In this document: positions 8,338 through 16,922 of the stretch, piece after piece
Layout of the letters: every line of letters begins with the position of its first letter
Position numbering within the stretch: position 1 is the first letter of the stretch
Position numbers and translations under genes: made by a program
The notes under the pieces: generated by a model
Databases searched by the model: none
Seen by the model: the letters and a program-made list of their open reading frames with translations, nothing else
What the model was told of the DNA's origin: nothing
DNA from: RGIG5579 sp045543495
GTDB lineage: Bacteria > Bacillota > Clostridia > Oscillospirales > SIG627
Length of the DNA: 64,000 nt
Direction: 5' to 3'
Assembly: GCA_045543495.1 (NCBI GenBank)
Contig: JAZQMO010000066.1
Span: 1 to 64,000 of the forward strand

Positions 8338-9242
8338 TCCATTGCAAAGCGCTCCATTTTTACTCGGTAGTGCTCTCCCGCAATGGGGTGCAGGAGCACC
8401 CCGCAGGAAAACACTCTGTTTTCAATCAATTCTCTTAAAAACGGCCTTCTTTGGGCCTCCTTGAGGCTGTCGGCGTGAGCCGAAGCGAAGAGGATACAGC
8501 CGCCGCCCACTGCCTCTGTAATGGCCTCGGCCTCGTTTGTTGTTCCGATCTCATCGCATAGGATCACCTGTGGAGAAAAGAGCCTTACGGCAATGCCGAT
8601 CCCTTCTCCCTTGGGGTAGCCGTACAGCACATCCAAAAGGCCCGCCTCTGTCTTCATCCCTTGAGGAAGGATCTCTTTTCTTTCATCAATGACCGCAACC
8701 CTTTGCGCAGAAAACCCCTTCTCTCCACGGGAAAGGGCGATGGCAAGGGAGCGAAGCAGGGTGGTCTTTCCTCCGCCGGGGGGCGATAAGATCAGGGTGG
8801 ATATGGGCTTCTTTTCGGGAAAGAGCCTGAAAAAGGCATCGCAGGCCTCGGGAATTTGCCTTGCCAGCCTCAGGCTCACGCTTTCAAAGCGCTCTCCCAA
8901 ATGCGCCGAGGAACTGTTTTTTTCAGGGCAGACCGCAAGGCGAAACCCCCTTTCGTCCACCAAATAACCCTCTTTCAGGGTGTCAAAATATCGGTACAGG
9001 CTTCCCTTGCAAAAGGAAGCGATCACAAATCGGATCTCGTCGGAGGTGGCGCAAAGTGCCCGTTCCGCTCCCACCGCCTTCCCCTCGGAGGATAAAAAAA
9101 TATTTCCCGAAAAGCAGGTTAAGGAAAGAGGTCTTTCGCACCGCAAACGGATTTCCGAAATTCTCTCCCAACCCTCAAAGGCCGCAAGGGCTCTTTGGAT
9201 CCTTTCGGGAAATAAAGAAAAAACTGTTTTGATGTCCGTCAT
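8334..9242 (-). CDS. spoIIIAA: Stage III sporulation protein AA (secretion-type ATPase)
   Basis: 302 residues with Walker A SPPGGGKTT at ~153-161, Walker B VILCDEIG at ~227-234 and the following GTTNEAEAI segment. SpoIIIAA is the cytosolic ATPase that energises the SpoIIIA-SpoIIQ channel and is related to type II/IV secretion ATPases. First gene of the operon; SD GTGAGG lies 8 nt before the ATG. In Bacillus the operon is SigE-driven; a partial SigE -10 (CATAGAGT) lies upstream. Confidence 0.95.
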   Translation of the reverse strand: MTDIKTVFSLFPERIQRALAAFEGWERISEIRLRCERPLSLTCFSGNIFLSSEGKAVGAERALCATSDEIRFVIASFCKGSLYRYFDTLKEGYLVDERGFRLAVCPEKNSSSAHLGERFESVSLRLARQIPEACDAFFRLFPEKKPISTLILSPPGGGKTTLLRSLAIALSRGEKGFSAQRVAVIDERKEILPQGMKTEAGLLDVLYGYPKGEGIGIAVRLFSPQVILCDEIGTTNEAEAITEAVGGGCILFASAHADSLKEAQRRPFLRELIENRVFSCGVLLHPIAGEHYRVKMERFAME

Positions 9243-9265
9243 TTTCTGTTCCTCACTTTTGATAC

Positions 9266-9295
9266 ACTCTATGCAAAAAAACAGAAAAGTAGAAC
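9266..9295 (-). promoter_or_regulatory. Possible SigE promoter of the spoIIIA operon
   Basis: On the minus strand CATAGAGT (9273-9266) agrees with the SigE -10 consensus at most positions and lies in the only gap before spoIIIAA. The matching -35 is poor (CTA instead of ATA at 16-bp spacing), so this rests mainly on position and on known SigE control of the operon. Confidence 0.35.
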
Positions 9296-9298
9296 AAA

Positions 9299-9325
9299 AA
9301 AAGAAAGCTCCTTAAATAAGAGCTT
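9299..9325 (-). terminator. Intrinsic terminator after the metallophosphoesterase gene
   Basis: Read on the minus strand: GGAAGCTC, a loop holding the TAA stop of the phosphoesterase, GAGCTTTC, then a T-rich run. It separates that gene from the spoIIIA operon. Confidence 0.65.
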
Positions 9326-10043
9326 CCTTCTCAATTCTGACAGGGGTAAAATTCCGATAGTCGGAGGATACGAGAGTGAATCGGATGCCGTCGTATTCCT
9401 CCACCAGAGGCTTCGAGCCCCAGTTGTGCAGGTGTCCGTAATACACCCTTGTTACCCCGTATTCCTTCAATACGCTTAAAATGGGATTTTCCCTTTGGGT
9501 CTGTGTCACCACGGGGTAGTGGGAAAAGCAGACCGTGGGAAGAAAAACGCCTTCCTTTTGCCGCTCCTCCTGAATTTTTTTGCCCTCCTCCAAGGACAGA
9601 GCAAAGCGAATGGCCTCTCGCTTCAGTACCTTTTCATCCTGTTCGGTCATTTTGTCCTCGCACATCCACCCACGGGATCCGCACAGGATCATTCCTTCTG
9701 CCTCAATGGCATCGTTTTTCAAAACAGAAATGGAGTCCAGTCCGTTTTCCTCCAAAAAGGTAAGAAGCTTTTTTTGAGAGGGCCACCAATAATCGTGGTT
9801 CCCCTTCATCAGGATCTTTTTTCCGTTGAGTCGATGGATAAATTCAAGATCCTGCTTGGCCCCCTCAAGATCCATTGCCCAGGAAATATCCCCCGGCACC
9901 ACCACCGTATCCGATTCCTGTACCATATAGTTCCAATATTCGGTCAAGCGGCTTTCAAATCCTACCCAGCTTCCGCCGAAAACATCCATGGGCTTTTCGC
10001 CGGATAGAGACAAATGCAGATCCGCAAGGGTAAAAAGTGCCAT
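9312..10043 (-). CDS. Calcineurin-like metallophosphoesterase
   Basis: 243 residues from the ATG at 10043, preceded by AAAGGAG; an in-frame upstream start exists but lacks an SD. All metallophosphoesterase blocks are present in order: DLH at the N-terminus, GDISW, GNHDYW, a mid-protein SHYP and the C-terminal YYGHLHNWG. The length and the 'GDISWAMDLEGA' block fit the YpbG-like group found in many Clostridia. Substrate unknown (phosphomono- or diesters). It diverges from the DUF1540 gene. Confidence 0.85.
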   Translation of the reverse strand: MALFTLADLHLSLSGEKPMDVFGGSWVGFESRLTEYWNYMVQESDTVVVPGDISWAMDLEGAKQDLEFIHRLNGKKILMKGNHDYWWPSQKKLLTFLEENGLDSISVLKNDAIEAEGMILCGSRGWMCEDKMTEQDEKVLKREAIRFALSLEEGKKIQEERQKEGVFLPTVCFSHYPVVTQTQRENPILSVLKEYGVTRVYYGHLHNWGSKPLVEEYDGIRFTLVSSDYRNFTPVRIEKEALI

Positions 10044-10058
10044 AACGGGACTCCTTTC

Positions 10059-10087
10059 GTATAAAATGATGAATTTGGGACACACTA
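10059..10087 (+). promoter_or_regulatory. Candidate forespore (SigG/SigF-type) promoter for the DUF1540 gene
   Basis: GTATA (10059-10063), 17-bp spacer, CACACTA (10081-10087). The -10 differs from the SigG consensus CATACTA at one base. The predicted start gives a short leader with SD GAAAGGA before the ATG at 10116. Confidence 0.4.
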
Positions 10088-10115
10088 TGGAAAACAATGA
10101 GAAAGGAAAGTGAAT

Positions 10116-10304
10116 ATGGAAGGCATTACACTCTCATCCTCCTCCGTGCCGGAGCACATTAAGGGAATTCGTTGCAATGTGAAAAACTGCGTGTACAATG
10201 ATATGAGTTCTTATTGCACCGCCCGACAGATCAGTGTCGGCCCCAGCTATGCAACCTCGGGGATCGATACCATCTGCGGCACATTCCGACCTAAAAACCG
10301 ATGA
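10116..10304 (+). CDS. DUF1540 small Cys protein
   Basis: 62 residues. The ATG at 10116 is chosen because GAAAGGA lies 8 nt upstream; a GTG two codons earlier is the alternative. The sequence has four cysteines in the DUF1540 pattern (RCNVKNCVYND, then SYCTAR and ICGTF), which suggests a small metal-binding fold. Function is unknown for the family. A SigG-like promoter upstream, if real, would place it in the forespore. A compact bidirectional terminator overlaps its stop codon. Confidence 0.75.
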   Translation: MEGITLSSSSVPEHIKGIRCNVKNCVYNDMSSYCTARQISVGPSYATSGIDTICGTFRPKNR

Positions 10305-10331
10305 AAGAAGGCACCTTCGGGTGCTTTCTTT
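10304..10331. terminator. Bidirectional terminator shared by the DUF1540 and yraN genes
   Basis: 12-bp stem AAAGAAGGCACC / GGTGCTTTCTTT (one G-T) with TTCG loop. The stop codons of the two convergent genes both overlap the hairpin ends, a very tight arrangement. Confidence 0.8.
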
Positions 10332-10710
10332 ACATTCCGAAGGCAAAGGGGGTGTGAAGAACCTGTATTCGGTTTTCTCCCTCACGGTCCATATAAAGCT
10401 CCACAGCGTCAAAGCGGGGCAGAAGACCCTTTGTTAATTTCGGCTCCTGCCTTAGAAAGGCCCTTGCCGCCTTTTTCAGGTTTTGCTGCTTTTCCTTGTC
10501 GATCCGATAGGCGCCGCGGCCGAATTTTTTGGCACTTTCCTCCGTTCGGGTCTTCACCTCTATGAAAACGATCTCATCATTTTCCTGCATGATCAGGTCG
10601 ATCTCTCCACCCTTGACTCTGAAATTGGCACGAATGAATACATAACCCTTTTCTTCCAAAAACAAGCGGGCAAGATATTCGCCCTTTTCACCGAATTCAC
10701 GGCTTGTCAT
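10330..10710 (-). CDS. yraN: YraN/UPF0102 family endonuclease-like protein
   Basis: 126 residues with the YraN core: GEYLARLFLEEKGY, then GGEIDLIMQENDEIVFIEVKTR, a PD-(D/E)XK nuclease-like fold with D and ExK. The biological role is unsettled; the family sits next to rnhB in many bacteria, as here (4-bp overlap), hinting at nucleic-acid processing. The C-terminal AVELYMDREG is also conserved. Confidence 0.9.
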   Translation of the reverse strand: MTSREFGEKGEYLARLFLEEKGYVFIRANFRVKGGEIDLIMQENDEIVFIEVKTRTEESAKKFGRGAYRIDKEKQQNLKKAARAFLRQEPKLTKGLLPRFDAVELYMDREGENRIQVLHTPFAFGM

Positions 10711-11306
10711 ACAAGTCCACGCTTCTTGAGAAAGCTTTTTCTGTGAATGGGGAGCACACCGTTTTTCTCAATGGCCGCAAAATGAGCCTTGGTGGGGTAG
10801 CCCTTATGAGAAGCAAAGCCATACAGGGGATAGAGCCGATCCATCTCGTAGCACTCCCGATCCCGCAGAACCTTTGCGATAATGGAGGCGGCGGCAATGC
10901 TGGGGCTGTTGGCATCCCCCTTGATCACGGGCTTTGCCCTCTGGGAGAAGCCACGGGCAATGTTTCCGTCCACAAGGAGAAACTCAGGCTCCACGGAAAG
11001 GCTTTCCACGGCTCTTTTCATAGCAAGCATACTGGCGTTTAATATGTTGATCTCGTCGATCTCCTCGGGGGAGGCGGTGCCAAAGCCCCAAGCCACGGCG
11101 TTTTGTGTGATCTCGGAAAACAAAGCCTCCCGCTTCTTTTCGGTGAGCTTTTTGGAATCGTTGAGCCCTTCGGGCAGATATCCCTCGGGAAGGATGACCG
11201 CCCCTGCGTAAACAGGGCCCGCCAAGGGACCTCTGCCTGCCTCGTCAAGCCCGCAGACCACCTTGACTCCCTCGGGAATCAGGCTTTTTTCCAAATCATA
11301 ATTCAT
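10707..11306 (-). CDS. rnhB: Ribonuclease HII
   Basis: 199 residues. Removes RNA from RNA-DNA hybrids and single ribonucleotides from DNA. The catalytic carboxylates are in CGLDEAGRGPLAGPV (D and E near 20-21), FLLVDG (~D113) and the later DRECYEMDRL. The length matches the family. The start overlaps rbgA by 11 bp, and rbgA-rnhB-yraN is a classic Firmicute order. Confidence 0.95.
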   Translation of the reverse strand: MNYDLEKSLIPEGVKVVCGLDEAGRGPLAGPVYAGAVILPEGYLPEGLNDSKKLTEKKREALFSEITQNAVAWGFGTASPEEIDEINILNASMLAMKRAVESLSVEPEFLLVDGNIARGFSQRAKPVIKGDANSPSIAAASIIAKVLRDRECYEMDRLYPLYGFASHKGYPTKAHFAAIEKNGVLPIHRKSFLKKRGLV

Positions 11307-12216
11307 TTTTCGTGTCCTCCAGCGTAACGGGGCCGATCTTTCCGTTTCTGAATTCTTCCAGAAGCATGGCGGCGCATCTCTCTTCGTTCACACTGCCGCC
11401 CCCCTGCAAAAAGCCTCGCTTTTTGCCAATGGTAAGGAAAAGATCATAGGGCTCCATCAGGATCTCCTCCTCGGTCAGCTTGTAGCGCTGAGCAAGAAGT
11501 GTGGGAGCGCAATTCTTTAATCGGGTCAGCAAAAGACAGGCGATCTCCTCGGTGGGGAGAATGGTATCCTTGATGGCGCCTGTTATGGCAAGGTTCTCTC
11601 CTGTAATGGGATCCTCGAATTTCGGCCAAAGGACACCCGGCATATCCAAAAGCTCCAGCTCGGCGTTGACCTTGACCCATTGCTTGTTGCGGGTCACACC
11701 GGGGCGGTTTTCCGCCTGTGCCTTTTTCTGCCCCGCAAAGCGGTTGATGAGGGTGCTTTTTCCCACATTGGGAATCCCCACCACCATAGCACGAATGGGT
11801 TTTTTCATTCCCTTGGCACGGTCTCTCTCCAGCTTTTCCTTCAAAAGTTGCTTTGCCGCATTCAGGATCTCATGCAAGCCCTTGCCGTTTTTGGAGTCCA
11901 CCGCCACAAGGGGCTTCTTTTCCTCCTTCAGGAAATATTCCTTCCATCTTTCGGTGATCACAGGGTCGGCAAGGTCTGCCTTGTTAAGAAGGATCACCGA
12001 CTTTTTTTCACCCAAAAGCTGACGGATCTCGGGATTTCGGGAGCTTTCGGGAATTCTGGCATCCAGCAATTCAAAGACCACATCCACATCAGGCAAATTT
12101 TCCTTCATGATGCGGCGGGTCTTTGCCATGTGACCGGGGAACCATTGAATGGTTACATTGTCGGAAAGGATCTCGCTTTTTTCCTTTTCAGGCTTTTCGC
12201 CCTTATGCTTTTTCAT
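11296..12216 (-). CDS. rbgA: Ribosome biogenesis GTPase RbgA (YlqF)
   Basis: 306 residues. RbgA is needed for late 50S assembly and docking of L16. The circularly permuted GTPase order is clear: G4 NKAD at 78-81, then G1 GIPNVGKST around 147-155, then G3 DMPG. The N-terminus IQWFPGHMAKTRR is the signature of the YlqF/YawG group. The start overlaps the end of the flippase gene by 14 bp. Confidence 0.95.
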   Translation of the reverse strand: MKKHKGEKPEKEKSEILSDNVTIQWFPGHMAKTRRIMKENLPDVDVVFELLDARIPESSRNPEIRQLLGEKKSVILLNKADLADPVITERWKEYFLKEEKKPLVAVDSKNGKGLHEILNAAKQLLKEKLERDRAKGMKKPIRAMVVGIPNVGKSTLINRFAGQKKAQAENRPGVTRNKQWVKVNAELELLDMPGVLWPKFEDPITGENLAITGAIKDTILPTEEIACLLLTRLKNCAPTLLAQRYKLTEEEILMEPYDLFLTIGKKRGFLQGGGSVNEERCAAMLLEEFRNGKIGPVTLEDTKNEL

Positions 12217-13846
12217 TGGATTTCTCCGTTTTTCGTTGAAATTTGTTTTGAATTTTTTGGGGCATCAGAACCATCAAAAGCTTAAAATTGATGGCAAGAT
12301 AGATTCCTGCGGCCACCACACCCGAAAGCCCAAGGTTGATGATCTGCACCCATTTGCGGGGATCCTCTGCGGGGAGGATACTTTTCATCCCGTACAGAAC
12401 GCCGCAGAAGACGGCGCTTGAAAGAAGAAACCTCGGCAGAGTCTTTGCCGTCTCTCGGTAATCAAAGCCCATTTTCACCTTCAGGTATACCATGGTAATG
12501 GTGTTGGAAACCAAAAAGCCCGACAGGGTAGCGGTAATGGCACCGTAATGGGCAGGCCATCCAAGAGCGGAAAACAGGTGCATCAAGGGAATATCCAGCA
12601 AAAGATTGGTTCCCAGTCCGAGAAAAACGGAGCTGTAGATCAATTTTGGCTTGTGCAGACTTTGCAGCAGGGAATTGGTCACCATATAAAGGCAGTCAAA
12701 CACCGTCACCAAAATGCTGAAGCGAACGATCTGCGGCCCGAAGCTGTTGGGACTGTAAAATACGTTCCAGACCCCTGTGCTCATCATACTGATAAACAGA
12801 GCCATGGGGGTGATAATGAACAGAATGATCTTCAGGCTTTTGTTGAAATTGCCGTTGACCGCATCCATATTCTTTTCCGTATAGTCCTTTACCATATTGG
12901 GAATCAGACTTACAATGAGCCCCGTGGAAACGGAGGTGATAATGGTGTTGAACTTCACCCCCCAGGTGGTAAATACACTGCTGATAAATTCCGTATCCTC
13001 CGCAGAAAAGCCAAGCTTTGGCAGGGTGCGGATCATCAGGATCATATCCGTTGACGTGTAAAGGGTGTTGGCAAGGGTGATCACAATAAAGGGGATGGAA
13101 TAAGATATGATCTTCTTTATGATCTCCCGATCCTCCGCCTTGCTTGTTTTGCCCTTTCGGTCAAGTCCGATCTCGGCTTTGTTTTTGCGGCAGATCCGAT
13201 CCAGATAAAAATAGGCAACAAGCCCGCCGAGCCCCGCCGCCAAAACGGAAATGCCAACGGCATATTTGGTGGGAAGGCCAAGAAGAGTGGACAGAACAAA
13301 GCTTCCTATGAGAATGACCCCAATGCGGAAAAGCTGCTCTATGACCTGACTGAGAGAGGGCTCCTTGATATAGCGGTGCCCCTGCAAATACCCTCTTTTG
13401 ACGCTGAGAAAGGGAATGATAATGAGGGCAAAGGAAATGAGGCGAAGCACAAAGGCCACATCTGTGGTGGAATTTCCGCCCTCCAGATCTCCCACGATCA
13501 ACCTTGCGATCTGCGGCGCAAAGAGAAAGCAGATCAAAAAGGAAACAAGGGAAAAGGTGAGAATGATGCGGGTAGCAATGCGATACATTCCGGCCTTTTT
13601 ATCCATTTGCCCCAGCGTGTGATATTCGCTGGTCAATTTGCTGATGGCAAGGGGGATCCCCGCCGTGGAAATACTCAAAAACACATTGTAAATGTTGTAG
13701 GCATAGCCGTAAAGGGTGCCGCCCTCCTCCCCGATGATCTGATAAAAGGGGATGACATATAAGACCCCCATTACCTTGGAGAGGAAGATGCACAGGGTGG
13801 CGATGAACGCCCCCTCTAAAAAGCCTGATTTTTTCAGTTTGCTCAT
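12203..13846 (-). CDS. MOP-family lipid flippase (SpoVB/MurJ-like polysaccharide exporter)
   Basis: 547 residues with about 14 hydrophobic segments and the oligosaccharide-flippase N-terminal signature (FLEGAFIATLCIFLSKVMGV, then STAGIPLAISKL). Relatives include B. subtilis SpoVB and YtgP, which move lipid-linked wall precursors across the membrane. The start overlaps asnB by 4 bp. The asnB, ATP-grasp ligase and racemase genes just upstream in the same operon support a wall-precursor role. Which member (SpoVB, YtgP or other) cannot be told by eye. Confidence 0.88.
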   Translation of the reverse strand: MSKLKKSGFLEGAFIATLCIFLSKVMGVLYVIPFYQIIGEEGGTLYGYAYNIYNVFLSISTAGIPLAISKLTSEYHTLGQMDKKAGMYRIATRIILTFSLVSFLICFLFAPQIARLIVGDLEGGNSTTDVAFVLRLISFALIIIPFLSVKRGYLQGHRYIKEPSLSQVIEQLFRIGVILIGSFVLSTLLGLPTKYAVGISVLAAGLGGLVAYFYLDRICRKNKAEIGLDRKGKTSKAEDREIIKKIISYSIPFIVITLANTLYTSTDMILMIRTLPKLGFSAEDTEFISSVFTTWGVKFNTIITSVSTGLIVSLIPNMVKDYTEKNMDAVNGNFNKSLKIILFIITPMALFISMMSTGVWNVFYSPNSFGPQIVRFSILVTVFDCLYMVTNSLLQSLHKPKLIYSSVFLGLGTNLLLDIPLMHLFSALGWPAHYGAITATLSGFLVSNTITMVYLKVKMGFDYRETAKTLPRFLLSSAVFCGVLYGMKSILPAEDPRKWVQIINLGLSGVVAAGIYLAINFKLLMVLMPQKIQNKFQRKTEKSNEKA

Positions 13847-15684
13847 GTTTTATCCGATCCGAAATATACTTGATACCAAATCAAGAAAATATAAATGTTG
13901 TAGATCTTTCTGCCGTTGTTTTTCTTTCCTGCATAGTGATCCTCCAAAAGATCAAGGATCACCTTCTGATCAAAGAATCTCGGCACCTCTTCTCCTTTGA
14001 AGGCCTTTTTTACCGCCTCGTAGTATTTCTCCTCACGGATCCACTTGGAGAAGGGAACGGGGAAGCCAAGCTTTCGCCTCTTAGACCATTCCTCGGGCAT
14101 TTCCTCGTCTGCCACACTGCGGAAGATCTCCTTGGTCTTCTTTTTGCGGATCATAAAGGATGTGGGGATCCTTCTTGCCAGATCCCAAACCTCCTTGTCC
14201 AAAAAGGGAACCCGCAGCTCAATGGAATTGGCCATGGTCATTTTGTCTGCCTTCAAAAGAATATCCTGAGGAAGCCAAAAGTGCATATCCAAATACATTT
14301 TTTTGGTCACGTCGTCCTCGTTTTTCACCTTCTCATAATAGGGTGCGAGCACATCCGTTGTGGTCATATCGTCCTTTAAGCGATCCGCCAGAATTTCGTT
14401 TGCTTCCTCCTCGTTCATCACCTGTGCGTGGCCGATGTAGCGCTGACAGAAGGGAAGGGCGTATTTAATAAGGGTATTCTTCCCCGGAAAATGCGGCAGC
14501 TTTTTTGCCACGGCGGCAATGGGCTTTTTGATGAAGGTTGGCAGGGACATATATAATTTGACAGGCAAGGGCTCCAAATATTCATTGTATCCGCCGAACA
14601 TTTCATCGCTTCCCTCACCGGAAAGCACTACCTTCACCTCTTTTCTTGCCAGCTCCGACAAGAATAACAGGGGAACGGTGGAGAGGTTGGCGTGGGGCTC
14701 ATCGGTATGATACTGCACCTTGGGCAGACTCTCAAAAAAGTCCTCCTTGGAAATGTATCGGCTGAAATTCTTGACCCCCATAAGATCGGAAAAATCCTTG
14801 GCCATTTTGGTTTCGTCAAAGCCCGAAACCTCAAAGCCCACGGAAAAGGTCTTGTCAGGCTTTGCCACGCTGACCACATAAGAGGAGTCCACTCCTCCCG
14901 AAAGGTAAGAGCCCACCTCCACATCCGAGGTGATCTGATGATAGCGGATGGAATCTGCCAGCGTTTCCTTGATCCTTTGGCGGTATTCCCCGTAAGGCCT
15001 CTTTTCCTTTTTGTATTCCACGGTAAAATAAGGCTTGACCGTCAGATTCCCCTTGGAATAGTGGAAATAATGGCCGGGCTTTAGTTTGTATACGTTCTTG
15101 AAAAAGGTCTCTTCAAAGACAGAATACTGGAAGATCAGGTACATTTTCAGCGCCTTGTCACAGATCTCCTTTTTCATTCTCGGGTGGGGGAGCATTCCCT
15201 TGATCTCCGAGGCGTACATAAAGTCTTTTTCCGTTTTGTAGTAATAAAAGGGCTTGATGCCGAATTGATCACGGCAGCCCACCGCCTCGCCCGTTTTGCG
15301 ATCGTAGATCACAAAGGCAAACATTCCCCGAAGTCTGGGAAACAGCTCCACACCGTATTCCTCGTATCCGTGGATCAAAACCTCGGTATCGGCCTGAGTG
15401 GAGAAGGTATGCCCCTTCTTAAGAAGCTCCTCCCGAAGCTGTCTGTAATTGTAGATCTCACCGTTGAAGGTGATCACCAAAGAGGAGTCCTCATTGTATA
15501 TGGGCTGACTGCCTCCCTCCAGATCAATGATGGAGAGTCTGCGAAAGCCCATGGCGATCCTGTCATCACAAAAATATCCGTCGGAGTCAGGGCCTCTGTG
15601 CACAATGGCATCGGCCATATCCTTTACAATCTCTTCTTTTCTTTCTATCTCTTCTTCTCCGAAGAAGCCTACAAATCCGCACAT
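13843..15684 (-). CDS. asnB: Asparagine synthase (glutamine-hydrolysing)
   Basis: 613 residues. The N-terminal class II glutaminase starts MCGFVGFFG with catalytic Cys2; RLSIIDLEGG and FNGEIYNY complete its site. The synthase half has the PP-loop SGGVDSSYV and SGEGSDEMFGGY. It transfers ammonia from glutamine to an aspartyl carboxyl. In wall operons AsnB-type proteins (e.g. Lactococcus AsnH) amidate peptidoglycan precursors; here it abuts an ATP-grasp ligase gene with no gap and precedes a flippase gene, so a wall role is plausible but not proven. Housekeeping asparagine synthesis is the alternative. Confidence 0.93.
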   Translation of the reverse strand: MCGFVGFFGEEEIERKEEIVKDMADAIVHRGPDSDGYFCDDRIAMGFRRLSIIDLEGGSQPIYNEDSSLVITFNGEIYNYRQLREELLKKGHTFSTQADTEVLIHGYEEYGVELFPRLRGMFAFVIYDRKTGEAVGCRDQFGIKPFYYYKTEKDFMYASEIKGMLPHPRMKKEICDKALKMYLIFQYSVFEETFFKNVYKLKPGHYFHYSKGNLTVKPYFTVEYKKEKRPYGEYRQRIKETLADSIRYHQITSDVEVGSYLSGGVDSSYVVSVAKPDKTFSVGFEVSGFDETKMAKDFSDLMGVKNFSRYISKEDFFESLPKVQYHTDEPHANLSTVPLLFLSELARKEVKVVLSGEGSDEMFGGYNEYLEPLPVKLYMSLPTFIKKPIAAVAKKLPHFPGKNTLIKYALPFCQRYIGHAQVMNEEEANEILADRLKDDMTTTDVLAPYYEKVKNEDDVTKKMYLDMHFWLPQDILLKADKMTMANSIELRVPFLDKEVWDLARRIPTSFMIRKKKTKEIFRSVADEEMPEEWSKRRKLGFPVPFSKWIREEKYYEAVKKAFKGEEVPRFFDQKVILDLLEDHYAGKKNNGRKIYNIYIFLIWYQVYFGSDKT

Positions 15685-16902
15685 TTATTCTGCCTTCCAA
15701 TATCCGTTTTTATATTCTTTGTAATACCTGAAATGCTTTTTGATCAGGTAAAGCTGTCGTTTGAAATTGCGGTCCTTGCGGTAGCGAACGGGGCTGACCC
15801 GTCCCTTCCACAGGCGAAGTGCCTCCTTCTTGAAGTCCTCGTTTTTTACATATTTTTTCACCACGCCCCGTGGCACGAAGGATAAAAGCTGCTTCTTGTT
15901 CAGGAAAACATATTCGCTTTCCTTTTCCTCCAAAAGATCCTCAATAAGCACCTGCACCAGATTCTTTCCGAGAGCGGCTACATAATAGCTGCTGCGGCCT
16001 TGCCGTGCATTGATCTCCAACACCTTGAAGCGCCCGTCCCGAACATCAAATTTCAAATCAAATTCTGCCCAGCCGCGGTATCCGATGCCCTCTAAAAATT
16101 CCTTCATTTGGCCTTCGATCTGCTTCGGATCTCCGTTTTGATAATAGCCGTTGATCATTACCGCCGCATTGCCGACCATATTGCGGCTGTGCTCCTGCAG
16201 GCCGATCTGCGCCAAGGAAAGCACCTTCACCTTCCCGTTTCTGTCGCAATAGGCTACGGCGTCATAAAGCAGGGAGTCATCTCCGGGAATGTAGTCCTGA
16301 AGGATCAGAATATCGTCGTACCCGCCTTTTCGGATCCGATGGATAATATCGTTTAATTCCTCCCGACTTTTCACCTTGTAGATCTTGTTTTTCCCTTCAA
16401 AGGAAAGGTGGTTGTATAAAATCACATTGCTGGGCTTCACAATGAGGGGAAAATTCGCCTCCTCCTCAAATGCTTCCTGCTTTTTGCAATCAAAATAATA
16501 GGTCTTGGGAAGAGAAAGACAGGAGCTTTCGTATGTCTTGTAAAAATCCTCCTTCATCATCAGGGAGGAGAGAATTTCAAGGCTTGGGTAATTGAAATAA
16601 AAGCCCGCTTCTTTCAGCTTGTCAGCGTTTTTCACCATCAGAGCGGCGTAGCTTTCGTTGGAGCTGATCAAAAGGATCTTTTTGCCCGAAAAGCGCTTTT
16701 TGAAGTCCGTCAATGCCTTCAAAAAGCCCTCCTCCTCCCAAATGGAAGAATCGTAAAATAAATTGAGAATGTCGGAATACTGCGTATAGGGGAGAGGGGA
16801 CTTTGCCAAAACATACGCCTTTTTGCCGTATGCCTCGTGATAACAGCGAGCCATATAATAGGCGTTGGCATCACTGCCGATAATGAGAACGACATAGTCC
16901 AT
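15685..16902 (-). CDS. ATP-grasp ligase (possible D-aspartate ligase)
   Basis: 405 residues with ATP-grasp features: FPLIVKPSNV (lysine for ATP), LILQDYIPGDD, WAEFDLKFDVRDG and FKVLEINARQGRSS (metal-binding E and N). The N-terminal Rossmann-like part (VVLIIGSDANAYYMAR) and overall length resemble carboxylate-amine ligases such as D-aspartate ligase (Aslfm), which adds D-Asp to the lysine side chain of UDP-MurNAc-pentapeptide. Its neighbours asnB, an alanine racemase-like gene and a flippase gene fit that role; the substrate is inferred. Confidence 0.8.
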   Translation of the reverse strand: MDYVVLIIGSDANAYYMARCYHEAYGKKAYVLAKSPLPYTQYSDILNLFYDSSIWEEEGFLKALTDFKKRFSGKKILLISSNESYAALMVKNADKLKEAGFYFNYPSLEILSSLMMKEDFYKTYESSCLSLPKTYYFDCKKQEAFEEEANFPLIVKPSNVILYNHLSFEGKNKIYKVKSREELNDIIHRIRKGGYDDILILQDYIPGDDSLLYDAVAYCDRNGKVKVLSLAQIGLQEHSRNMVGNAAVMINGYYQNGDPKQIEGQMKEFLEGIGYRGWAEFDLKFDVRDGRFKVLEINARQGRSSYYVAALGKNLVQVLIEDLLEEKESEYVFLNKKQLLSFVPRGVVKKYVKNEDFKKEALRLWKGRVSPVRYRKDRNFKRQLYLIKKHFRYYKEYKNGYWKAE

Positions 16903-16922
16903 TTCAAATCCTCCGTTTTAAC

